From contig NW_020194589.1 in the NCBI RefSeq assembly GCF_002865645.1, positions 2,703,750 through 2,767,749 of the forward strand: a stretch of DNA of 64,000 nucleotides, read 5' to 3'. Below, piece after piece: positions 10,930 to 20,990 of this stretch (position 1 is the stretch's first letter; every line of letters starts with the position of its first letter). The position numbers were made by a program, and so were the translations under genes. The notes under the pieces were generated by a model. The model had not been told where the DNA came from and did not search any database. It saw nothing but the letters and a program-made list of their open reading frames with translations. The stretch comes from Hyaloscypha bicolor E. Taxonomy: Eukaryota > Ascomycota > Leotiomycetes > Helotiales > Hyaloscyphaceae.

Positions 10930-12128
10930 ATGGCGCCGAGTCGAACCGAGCCCCTGGACTTAGAAGTTCCGGAACCGAAAGTTTCCTACGATATCAATGT
11001 CCCATATAATTCTGGGCCAGAGGAGTATGAGCGTCGTCTCCGGGAAACCTCAGAGTTTCCGGATTATCTACCTGTCTGGGAGGAGGGCCTTTGGTTCGAC
11101 GACTTCCCAATCTTCGAGTACCACGATCCGGCACTTCGAGCAGACAAGACGAAGCCCCACCTTATCACCGACAATGTCAAAATTCAATCAGTCACACCGA
11201 GAATGGGAACAATCTTGACAGGAGTCAAGTTGGAGACCCTTTCTCAAAAGGCTAAGGATGAATTAGCCCTCCTGATCTGCGAGAGAAAATTCGTGGTTTT
11301 CCGGGAACAATCAAACTTCCTCAATGCTGGTCCACAGTTCCAAGTTGACTTCATGGAATACTTTGGAAAGCTTAGCCGGCAACCTGTAACTGGTGCTATC
11401 AAGGGATTCCCACAATTCCACGTCATTCATCGAGATGGAAATGAGGAGGAGATCAAAACCTTCTTTAAACACAAGATGACTACGACCATTTGGCACCATG
11501 ATGTGAGCCACGAGAGGCAGCCTCCAGGATACATCATGCTGGGCATTCTTGCCTGCCCAGAAATAGGAGGTGACACTGTGGTCGCAGACACCGCCATGGC
11601 TTATCAACGGCTTTCTCCAGTCTTCCAAGACATGATTAACAAGTTGAAAGTTAATCATACTTCTAGACATTTGATTGCACATGCAAAAGCAAGCAAAGGG
11701 ATGGTCCGTTCCAATCCTATCGATTCGATTCATCCCATGGTTCGAGTTCACCCAGTCACAGGCGAGAAAGCAATCTACTACAACGCCGAATTCCCAGATG
11801 AAGTTTTTGGGCTCAAAGATCAGGAGGCAGAGGTGGTTACAAAGTTCTTGCTGGATTTTATCAGCAAGGGCCATGATTTCCAGGCAAGAGTTCACTGGGA
11901 AAAGAACAGCGTAGTGATGTTCGATGGGAGAACGACTCTTCGTAAGTCTTGGATGTTTTCCCTTCTCATCCAAATCATAGCTCATACTGTTTTGCAGATA
12001 CGGGGACCGTTGATTATGACACCACTACACAAACGCGGCACCTTTTTCGTCTTGCAGCTATGACGGAGGTTCCAGTTTCGGTTGAGGATTGGGAGGAGTC
12101 TCGAAAAGAGGAAAAAGAGAAAATCTGA
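10930..12128 (+). CDS. TauD/TfdA-family Fe(II)/2-oxoglutarate dioxygenase
   Basis: Non-haem iron dioxygenase of the taurine/sulfonate (TauD) family; fungal members release sulfite from taurine or alkylsulfonates, or hydroxylate other small acids. Two exons (10930-11941, 11998-12128) give 380 residues. The first metal ligands are the HxD in TIWHHDVSHE (His189, Asp191), after the TauD-typical ERKFVVFREQ and MEYFGKLSRQPVTG. The distal His comes right after the splice in TTLHTGTVDYD, and the 2-oxoglutarate-binding Arg is in RHLFR. The intron (GTAAGT...TTTTGCAG) is canonical, and joining it restores this C-terminal motif. The chosen Met starts MAPSRTEPLDLEVPEP, as in related fungal proteins. All catalytic residues are present, unlike the broken enzymes on either side. 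The substrate cannot be read from sequence. Confidence 0.9.
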
Positions 12129-12924
12129 TTGGTTTCTGTATCGTTTGATGCTACGCATGTATGATGGATTTGAGCACATTTGGTTGGTTTTAAGCGTTGA
12201 AATCTTGTCCCGGATAATCACTTTGACAAGTGTGTTGATGATGTGAGGGAGGATACGGTATGTTGAATTAGGTCTCTTGTTTAGCCCGTGGTAGTCTAGC
12301 CTTCGTATGTATCTTGTCCCACAACTGCAACAGAATCTCATAACTTGAATAGTCATGGCCGTCACGCCAATTCGTTGGTCAATTATTCCCTCTGCAAACG
12401 TGGGTGGAAGGCGAGAACGAACGACGTTTCCAGTTAGACCCGGCTGCAAGTGTTGCTCAATTCAGTTCTGTGCAGGATCGGAACGACGCATCTCACATCA
12501 GCGCGTCGACCATCCGGAGAATGTAAGATTACGGCAAAGACTGGGTTGTTTGCGGCGCATCTACATTCCTTCCTCGATTTCGATCGTGCTGCAAGTTATA
12601 CCCGTCGTCCTTCAAGCGTACTAAGCAAGGAGGTCTCTTTCGTTACGAGTAACAAGTAGCCCATGAGTTTTCGGCTGTTGTTTCGGCTGAACAGAATTTC
12701 TTGGTTCATGATGTTCAAGGGCCATCTTTAATGAGCACAAGTTACCTTTCTGCTCGGCGGCCTTGCAGCACGTTATTAGCACGTAAATACCTGCAGACGA
12801 TTGGTCAGCAACTCCACGTTCACCTTCTTGTAGAAAGCAAGCTGTGCCGTAACTTCCCTGCTCAGTGCCGCCTTTCTCGAGATTCTCATCAAAACCATGA
12901 TATAATGTGCTTGCATCATCTGCT
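12129..12924. other. Intergenic spacer between convergent genes
   Basis: 3' flanks of the dioxygenase (+) and the aldo-keto reductase remnant (-). Only short unsupported ORFs are present; I see no repeat or RNA gene. Confidence 0.4.
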
Positions 12925-13977
12925 CTAGCTCGACTCCTCCGGCCATACGTCATATCCAGATGTTACCTTCGGATTCACAAATCGGTAGTGCCTCCCTTCT
13001 GCAGCCTTACAGATGGTTCCCAACTCCTCCTCGCTCAAGTCAACAACCACAAAATTACTTCTAATCCTTGCCTCATTCGCACTTTTCGGCGGCACCGCAA
13101 GCACCTCTTCGGCCCCCAAGCAATGAGCAGCTGCGCCAAAGTCACGCCTTTCTTCTCCGCCAGCGCTGCAAGCTCTGCATTCTGAAGCGGGGTCTCCTGC
13201 GTAGTTTCAATCTGACCCTATGATCCTAGAGGAGAGTATGCTACCGGTAAAATATCGTGAGAGAAGCAATATTCCACAAGCTCGATGTTCGGGAGGAAGG
13301 GATGGATTTCTACTTGATTCATCATGGGCTCGATCTCAGCGTACTTGAGCATCGCTTCCAGGTCCGAGATCTTCCAGTTCGAGACCCCTATTGATCTAGC
13401 TTTACCTGATTTGTAAAGTTTTTCCATTGCTCACCAGGTTGGCTTGATGTTCTCTGTGTGGGATTTCTTGATGATATACTATACAACATTTGTTAAACTC
13501 AAAGGCAACTCAGCTCGAAGAGCCGTACCTTGTCGTCAGGACCCAACTTCACCTTGTTCTCTTCTGTCTTTGCACAAGCAAATGGCTAATGAACTAGAAT
13601 AGAATCCACGTAGTTTTTCCTAGTGTTTTCAGGGAGTTATTTAAACTCCATTCCACATCTTCTGGCTCAGCAAGATGGGGCCAGAGTTTCATCGTGATGA
13701 AGAGATCTTCTCGTTTGACACTTGAGTTCATGGAAAACCATTGCTTCAGGGCAGCATCGATCTCTTCTTCATTCAAGTAGCTTTTTGCGGGTCAGCGACC
13801 TGACTTGGTTTGAGTATTGCGGTAAATTTACTACCACGCGCAATCCAGGTGTCTGTATCCCGCATCGAGAACTGCAAGAACTGCAGCACATGTCTCCCCC
13901 TTGACCAGGACATTAGCAAAAGTTCCAAAACCCAACGCTGGTATCTCAACGTTATTGTTGAGTTTGGGATTGGGCAT
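12925..13977 (-). pseudogene. Aldo-keto reductase pseudogene
   Basis: NAD(P)H-dependent aldo-keto reductase (AKR) remnant. The N-terminus [20 protein letters not shown] and the catalytic-Asp region [10 protein letters not shown] are intact. They are followed, across an intron, by YLNEEEIDAALKQWF and LFITMKLWPHLAEPEDVEWS. Then a one-base loss after LKTLG shifts the frame, and the downstream HWP-like motif reads His-TAG-Pro. Further on TW-TGA-AMEKL interrupts KLYKSGKARSIGVSNWKIS, YSPLGS is followed by TAG, and a further frameshift precedes VPPKSANEARIRSNF. The end EGRHYRFVNP...YDVW is still recognisable. All three nonsense codons are explained by C:G to T:A transitions (TGG to TAG, CGA to TGA, CAG to TAG). 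The many lesions make function very unlikely. Confidence 0.82.
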
Positions 13978-14576
13978 TGTTGAAGGAATATCTTCGGTTT
14001 GAAAATAGGCAAAACTTGAGCTGACTATGCCATCGTTCGACTAGACATACCCTCCGTCTATGAACAGCCATATATCACTTGAACTTATTGAGGAAGGAAG
14101 ATGTGAACCGTGAAACTGCTCTGAACTCCATACCGCACAGAGCGGCAACGGTGTGGAATTTCAGCCCTGGAGTTGAAGCTGCACTGGCAGGGATGCTGTA
14201 TTATGCCCAATGGTGAACAACGAACATAGCATTGAGAAGATAGAAAGGGTGAACTTCAAAGTACCAGTTCTTTTGGAACTACTTGTGGTTGTTCAGACGC
14301 TCGTCTGATTTGCCAGCTCCTGTGTAACGACGTGACCAGCGTGAGCTGGTTTACGGTATACCAGTTACACAAGCTCTTCGAGGCGCGAGCTGAACTGGAA
14401 TATCCCTCCTCGATTGTCCTCGATTGATATCGTACACTGATATTTACAGATGCTTGAGCTCTGTTCTCAAACTTCTTTCACCCGATCATAGCCTCAAAAC
14501 CAGTTTCCGTTCCTGAGAGTAATTTTATGCAGAATTCACTCCAAGCAGAGCCGTCCTCTCGGACCCTACTTACCCA
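13978..14576. other. Intergenic spacer
   Basis: Old promoter side of the AKR remnant and 3' flank of the DUF202 gene. No ORF or motif worth naming. Confidence 0.4.
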
Positions 14577-14978
14577 TTATCTCTTCGTCTCCTGAGAAAT
14601 AACCAAATAGATCCCTCCCCCAGCTACAGCGCCGCTAGTAAGAGCAACCAACCCAATCCCTGCAACATTCGGTCTAAAAAGCCCTTTCTGCAACAACTTC
14701 AGTGACCGAAAGTACCTAATCGTCCCATAAGACAAGCACCCCGTCCCAGAACCAACAAGAGCCGCAGACGGAAGCTTCAGATCTCCATGGTTGTGCTTCA
14801 GTGTGGGTGACAGAGCTTCTAAAGCTTCGAGCTTGGCCAGCGCTACGCCTAGAGCCACGAAGCCGAGTCCGGTTCGTGTCCATGAGAGGAAGGTACGTTC
14901 ATTGGCGAGGTGGTCGCGAGCTACACTGCCGGTGTTGGCAATTGGAGAGGTGCTGAGGTATTTGAGGATTCGGGACAT
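14577..14978 (-). CDS. DUF202 small membrane protein
   Basis: Single-exon protein of 133 residues with a DUF202 domain, the family that includes bacterial YidH and the membrane part of fungal VTC proteins; molecular role unknown. The domain opens with the hallmark LANERTFLSWTRTGLGFVAL, an ERT(F/Y)L-W-R motif entering the first membrane helix. Two more hydrophobic stretches follow, around ALVGSGTGCLSYGTI and VAGIGLVALTSGAVAGGGIY, giving three predicted helices. I chose the Met of MSRILKYLSTSPIANTG because the frame upstream, although open for 40 codons, has no hydrophobic or domain character. It is transcribed away from the GNAT gene, with about 490 bp of shared upstream DNA. Confidence 0.85.
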   Translation of the reverse strand: MSRILKYLSTSPIANTGSVARDHLANERTFLSWTRTGLGFVALGVALAKLEALEALSPTLKHNHGDLKLPSAALVGSGTGCLSYGTIRYFRSLKLLQKGLFRPNVAGIGLVALTSGAVAGGGIYLVISQETKR

Positions 14979-15470
14979 CTTGATGGCTCTTCCTTGGTTT
15001 GAATGGAGGGGCTGCTCGAATCGATATCGATGTCGCTGATCGGGACTCTGCTGGGAAACCCAAAAGCGGTGAGTGCCAGGGATTGGCAGCAGTGCCATAG
15101 TCTTAGGGAGTCAAAGCCATTGCCCAGATGCCAAAGTTCGATTTGGGAGACGCTCGAAGTTGAGGTTGTTGAAGGAAAAGAAACTAAACACGATGTCGGA
15201 AGTGATAAGGATACATCACGTGAAATAATTTCACACGTGACTGATTGTCGTTTGTTTCTCTTAAGTATTGCTTAAGAGACTCTCAAATGAGATTAACTTC
15301 ATTCTCATATTGATGGTGTGGATCGGAAGCCTATTCTTCTTTGATAGTGGAAACAAAAAAGACGCCTTTCTTCTGACTCACTTGCTCGGTTTGTCACCTC
15401 GTCAAAAGCGGGAAACAACTATCGTCTTTTTCAGGGGTAAAGACTTCCAGTCCTCGAAACGAAACTCAAA
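14979..15470. other. Divergent promoter region, DUF202 (-) and GNAT (+)
   Basis: About 490 bp between two divergently transcribed genes. Includes an imperfect palindrome, CACGTGAAATAATTTCACACGTG (15218-15240), with CACGTG/CACGTGA half-sites that could be bHLH/E-box targets. Confidence 0.45.
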
Positions 15471-16013
15471 ATGGCCACCGCCTCAAAATTCACGTTGAAA
15501 CCAGCAACCTCCCTTGCAGATCTCACCGCCATCAAAAGCCTCTTCACCGCCTACGCTTCCTCTCTTGGCATCGACCTCTCCTTCCAGAATTTCACCGCTG
15601 AACTGGACTCACTTCCGGGTCTCTATGCTCCACCTTTTGGTGCTCTCTTCCTTGCTATCACCCCTGAGCAAGAGGCAATTGCATGTGTGGGTCTCCGGCC
15701 TCTGCTCAAGAAATCAAAGCCAAATACATCTCTAGATGAAAACGGTGGTGACGGAGATGGGAAAGGCAATACCATTTGTGAAATGAAAAGACTTTACTGT
15801 GATCCTGCATCTCGTGGACTTGGTGTCGGAAGAGCACTAGTCGAAGAGGCTATTAAGGAAGCCGAAAGACTGGGATATGATGAGATGAGGTTGGACACTC
15901 TCCTGAGCATGGAAGGGGCGAGAAAGTTATATGAGCGTTATGGGTTTGAGGAGATTGAGGCTTATTATGACACACCTCTTAAGGGGACGTCGTTTCTGGG
16001 AAAGAAGCTGTAG
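15471..16013 (+). CDS. GNAT-family N-acetyltransferase
   Basis: Single-exon 180-residue protein of the GCN5-related acetyltransferase superfamily, which transfers acetyl from acetyl-CoA to amines. The acetyl-CoA pyrophosphate-binding loop is seen as SRGLGVGRALVEEAI (Q/RxxGxG/A), preceded by the beta-4 strand EMKRLYCDP and followed by LDTLLSMEGARKLYERYGF, the usual alpha-4/beta-6 region. The N-terminal third (LTAIKSLFTAYASSLGIDLS...) matches single-domain fungal and bacterial GNATs of this size. A hydrophilic loop near residue 90 (SLDENGGDGDGKGN) is inserted between strands. The substrate cannot be inferred. The start MATASKFTLKPATSLADL is the only reasonable Met. Confidence 0.88.
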   Translation: MATASKFTLKPATSLADLTAIKSLFTAYASSLGIDLSFQNFTAELDSLPGLYAPPFGALFLAITPEQEAIACVGLRPLLKKSKPNTSLDENGGDGDGKGNTICEMKRLYCDPASRGLGVGRALVEEAIKEAERLGYDEMRLDTLLSMEGARKLYERYGFEEIEAYYDTPLKGTSFLGKKL

Positions 16014-16496
16014 AAGGAGTGAAAAGACTTGCGGTAGACCAAAAAGCGCTACCGAATTATCAATGTTCCAAATCAAGCTAGATCATTTCAGATACTCTCC
16101 ATGTGGGTGTTCCATCGAGGTAGAGGACATTCAAAGTATCGCTCCTCCACTGTCTCCGAGATTTAGAATATTAAAAACTGAATCCTGTAGTCTAGATAAA
16201 GCTTCGCTTTCGACATAGAATATTGAAAGCTCGGTGCCACCTTTCTTCTCGAGCGCGAGATGGGTACAATTAAACGAGAGTTCCGGAGGTGTGGGAATTA
16301 GGAAACACTAACAGAGGAAACTACTCGTCACAAGTCTTTGAGCGCAATAGAAATATATTTGACATCATTTGTGATCTATTCCGTTCATCTAGTTAGAACC
16401 ATACATTTTCATTCGCTTCATGACGCTCAAAGATGCAGACGCTCCCCAAGAAAGCTCCATGACGCCCATGTTTTATGCACCAATGCCCCATTTATC
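16014..16496. other. 3' intergenic region, GNAT and HUL5 (convergent)
   Basis: Both flanking genes end here. AT-rich with no ORF of note; probably 3' UTRs and polyadenylation sites. Confidence 0.4.
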
Positions 16497-19400
16497 CTAA
16501 CTAAGATCGAACCCAGCCCCTGAATTGACAGCATACAGCAGCTTCTGGCGCAAAGTAGTGGCTGTCGAATATCTAGGGAGCTTCAACAAATTCACGCAAG
16601 TGCTCGTGCTCGGCAGCCGCTCCTCGTCACTGCCAGCATCCCGGATACTGAATCTCGGATTGAGTTGAGAGAACCCAAGGAGCGGTGCTCGCGGGGTCGA
16701 AGTAACGTATTTCAAAACCTTTCTGCGATCGGCGTCATCGAGCTCCTTCAAAACTCTCCAGAACAGCCGCACCGTAGGATGTTCAAGTCCATCGTCGCCG
16801 ATCTGGTACACTCCACCATACTGAGTATTCCGCCTCAAATCTTCAACATCAATTTCTGAAGCGTCACCACCGATGAGAGTCTGAAGCTCCGATTGATTAA
16901 ACATAGAGAGCCATTTTGGATTGATGATCTCCCCCAAGCCCTTCAGAAATGCTTGTGTTTGGTGCTTGGGCTGGTTTGTCAATCGGTGTCGCGCGACATA
17001 AGCCACGTACAGAGGTCGATTCTCATTGGTGACCGGAATATCTGCTCCTCCTGGCATAAGCTCTCTCGTGATGGTCTGAGTCGGTGCTCCAGGTAGAGAT
17101 ACAGTGTCGGTGATGGTGAAATCCAGAGAGAAGTCCTCAACATTTCCAGGATAGTTCTTCAGCTTCAGAAGGCCCTGATAGAGACTCTCATCAAGATCTC
17201 GAAGATCGTTGATATTTGCTCGGTATCCAGACTCTGTGCCCGCAGCACCAGAAGCAGCCCATTTCCGAAGGAAGAATCCCGCGAAGCCAATATCAACGAG
17301 AATGCCTTCATACAAGCACTTCCCAACAACTCTGCCTAGGAACTCATAGCGCCTTAGGAGTTCTTTAATATTCTCGCGCCATTCAGCCGAGCCCTCCTTG
17401 ATCCGGAATTGTCTTAGCAACTCGTGACGCTCATCAGGAGCCGAAGGACTTGGGTAGAGAAGGTTTTGGTCATTGGTGACAAAGAGATTCGGTCCATCTT
17501 CCGCTCGGAAAGCTTCGTTGGTGACGCTTGTGAGGAACTCCTTCGTGACGCCACCGCCATCAATACCAGCCTCGACAGTATCAAATTGATCGACAAACGT
17601 AATCTGAATTGGCTCCTTCAACCCTTCTCCTAGCTCGTAAAATTGAGAGTAAGCATCCTCAAAGACTTGATCTCGCCGGATTTTTGCATGGTGCCGACCC
17701 AGGAGTTCCTGCCCCGACATTCGATTGTGCCTTGACATCTGAGATTGTTGAATGATAGACATACGCCAAATGTCAGGATCAACGTTACCACCGCGTCGGC
17801 GGGTTTGATCTAGAAAGACAAATTCTCGGAAGATCTGGACACGGGTTTCGAAGGGAATGACAAATGGCATGTTCTGCAACACCTCAAGCCTCGGGCCTAC
17901 AGCAGCTAGAACCTTTTGACGTGCAAGCTTTTGTTGCTGTCGTCTCATAGATTCAATCTGAAGAGCTCGACGAGGTCTGGCCATTCCAACCATAGCCATG
18001 CCATCAGCCCTTTCCAAGAAATCAGTGTCGTCTGCATCTTCTTCCTCGCCTTCCTCTCTGACTTGGTGTTGTCTCTCTTCTTCCATAACTACATCGGGAA
18101 TGAAACCTTCCATCTCAAATCGCGATGTCATCAGCCAGTGATCGTTGGGAAGAAATCGTCTTCGAGAATCTCTTTCATAGAGCATGCGCATCACTCCTGT
18201 GACAATCGTCCTCACGTAGTCGAAAGTCATACCAGCGATGCCAGCAAATGGGCGGTTCGGTGCTCGTTTTGCTACTGCGCTCTTTTCAGGAGCTTGAAAC
18301 CGTGAAGTTGGGGTGCTTGTTCCGAAATAAGTGCCGAGTCCAGTTTCAGGAGCTTGCTGTCCATCATCAGATAATTCCCCGGCGTTATAATATGTAGTAA
18401 ATGCCAAATTCTTTAAGAAGATCGTGAGTCGTTTAACGTCTTCAAGTGGGAGAGCACTTTCACGAATTCTAGAAACGGGTGTATCTGTTTGCCCTAAATT
18501 CGGAGTGCTTGCGCTTAGGAACTCCTCATCGTCCGTAAACCTGAGAACGAAAGTGTAAAGTTCGAGGAACAATAGTATGGTCCGCCATTCTCGGTCTCTC
18601 TGAAAGTCACTTGATGATGCGGAGCCAGTTGGGAGTTGGGTTTGAGGTCGCAGTAAAGTAAGAGCGGCCTTAGAGTCAGCCGTGATGACAGAAAACGTGT
18701 TTGTCAACCTCATAGCTTGCCAGAAGAATTTCAAAGCTGGAATCTCGCCTCCCATTGAAGTAGTCATAGATCCACGGTACAGCCACATTCGAATTTCGTC
18801 GCCTCGGCGCGGGAATATTCTGAGGAGGGTGAGGGCATAGCTAGCTAATAAGCTGGCATCCTCCTCTCCTGAGACAGAAGCTTTCGCATAATCAATATTG
18901 AATTTGGCCAATAGCCCGGAAATGCTCTCCTGATTGACCAAAGACAGGAGCTCGTCCTTGACAAAAATAGGTAACCGCGGTGCAGTCTTGGCGGCATCGC
19001 CGCTGTCCGCAGCCTCTTGTAAGGTTTCTGGATCTGCTGCGTCAATCCGGCCCACGATTTCAGTGGAGGAACCAGACAATTGTAAGGATAATGCCCTAAG
19101 ATATTCAGGCTCTTGACCGCTTCGCCGCTGAAGTCGATGCAGCGATATGAAGTGAGCTAGAAGCCACAATCTCCTTTCACTTTGAAGTTGATTAACAGAG
19201 CTCGAGGAATATTCACGGACAAGAGCCGAGGATAAAGTGCTCAAGTTCAAGACGGCTGCCAATTCATCTAATGAACCCAGCAGTTCTGCTAAATTGGGAG
19301 TGGTTAGGAAGTTAAGGGCCAAAGCCGCGTACGCATCATAGTTAATTTCATCTATGCCAGTCAGTCGAGTAGGGACAAAGTGTGGAATTCAAAATGACAG

Positions 19401-20169
19401 CTTACCATTATTGCCCACTTCGATGTGCTCCGCCAATGGGACTCGTACCGCGGTCAATATATGCCCTATATCTAGACTTGATCGTCGAGTACCGGAAATG
19501 AGATCTGATAGAAGAGCATAATACGCCCTGGAAATTTGCGGGAAGCTTTCGGGACGTTGATTGATTACCGCCACGAGTAGTTGTATTAGCTCGGTGGAGC
19601 ATTCTGGCACAGAGCTAATTTACAAACAGTATTAGTCTAGACTTCCAAGAATCTCTCGGTTGGGTGTCGAAGTGTGGTAATACTTACATTTGAAGAGCTT
19701 CCAAGGTAACGTTTGCTAGTCGGGCAAGCAACGGTTGCACATCTTTCAGGCCAAGAAAATCTTGATACCCCAAAGCTGCTATTCTCGAGCTCAAATTGGC
19801 CAGTCTACCAACATCATCCCGTCGCCTTGGGCTAAAGAATGCTACGAAGAGCTTTGCTTGCTCAACTAGCACCACTTCCGTGCTCGATTGGCAACTGTTC
19901 GTTTCAATTTCGTCCCATAGTGCTCTCCGCGAATCTGCCAACTGCCTCCTGCTCCTATGCCCTCGCCATGTTCTTTGTATTCGCTTCGATGCGTTGAGTC
20001 GTTCTCGTTCTTGTCTCCGTTGTTCCCTCTCCTGCTGAGCATTCGCGACTGTCTTTTGGGTGCCAGATGCCGAAGGGCTCCACGAGCTTGCCGCAAAAGT
20101 GTTCAGATTTTGGCCTGAGAGGTTGACTTGCCGAGGACGACGAGAGCTGCCACTGAAAGTCTGAAACAT
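16497..20169 (-). CDS. HUL5: HECT E3 ubiquitin ligase, Hul5/UBE3C type
   Basis: Proteasome-associated ubiquitin-chain-elongating (E4-like) ligase of the Hul5/UBE3C group, active in degradation of misfolded proteins. Exons 20169-19688, 19614-19406 and 19351-16497 join in phase to 1,181 residues, a typical length. An IQ motif, SKRIQRTWRGHRSRRQLA, lies at about residues 61-78, preceded by an Arg/Glu-rich helix, as in Hul5 and UBE3C. The middle is helical. The C-terminal about 380 residues are the HECT domain, with FEDAYSQFYELGEGLK, TFVDQFDTVEAGIDGGGVTKEF and FLGRVVGKCLYEGILVDIGF. The catalytic cysteine is in STSTCVNLLKLPRY, about residue 1149. Loss of frame at either intron would break the protein, so the splice model is secure. 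It is divergent from PAB1. Confidence 0.93.
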
Positions 20170-20990
20170 GTCGAGATGATTCGATATTGCCCGCCGTCGT
20201 TGACACTGACTATCTCCGGCGAGTCATGCCTCAGGTGCCAGGGATTTGCCAAACAAGCCGCTTTGCAAGATAAGATCACGCGGGTTCTAGATGTTCGAGG
20301 AAGGGATGTCGAGTGTTTTTGGGGCTAAAAGTGTGCTTCGATGAGATTCTGTATTGCTCCAGCCTGGTTCGATTACCGTACATGCTTTATCACTACGCCG
20401 GTGGCCACCAGAGCCAGCCTTCCGAGCTTAGGTAACGACCGAAGCCTTGTCATTTGGCGCTAGGCCGCTTTGAGAACGGGCCACACGAAATTTTGGAAGG
20501 CGCCTTTGTCGCGAGCGTGATTTCGAATTTCAATCTTCTTTCCCCCAAACCACATCACGAAATCACCCTTTGATCGCGGATAAAGTACGACCGTTCGTGC
20601 TTTTTCGTTCTTCTCGCCTTCTTCTTTCAGAAAACCCCTCTTACGGAGACACAAAAAAACTTGAAAATCCTAATAAAACCCCAATTCGCGATCGAATTTC
20701 GTCGACCGCCTCACCTTCGCCCTCCCTCAATCCTCCGCCGTTTGAGCCCGCACCCCACAGCACTCTTTCGGTCTTCGCACATCGTCTCAGTTTCTGTTTT
20801 GTACAGCTCTATTCGAAGCACAATTCGACTGTTGTCTACCCCACCTCATCAAAGACATCTCGACGTAATAAGGTACGGTTCTCTTTGTTAGGTTCACCGC
20901 GAAAGCTCTGGCACATTCACACCCTCGCCTTTCAAATAAAAATTTCGCACAAACAAGGCTAATACCATCACAGCATTACATTTACTCAAG
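20170..20990. promoter_or_regulatory. Divergent HUL5/PAB1 promoter and PAB1 leader
   Basis: About 820 bp between two divergent housekeeping genes. The last 300 bp before the PAB1 ATG are C/T- and A-rich. A GTACGG donor at 20872 and an acceptor in ACCATCACAG at 20973 could delimit a 5' UTR intron. An A-rich leader would fit Pab1 autoregulation known in other eukaryotes, but the transcript start cannot be seen. Confidence 0.4.

Noticed and set aside
11311..11985. 224-codon minus ORF
   Set aside because: Lies antisense within the TauD-type gene, whose frame explains the codon bias.
20370..20400. GGTTCGATTACC, resembling a tRNA B box
   Set aside because: No A box or acceptor stem could be paired around it.
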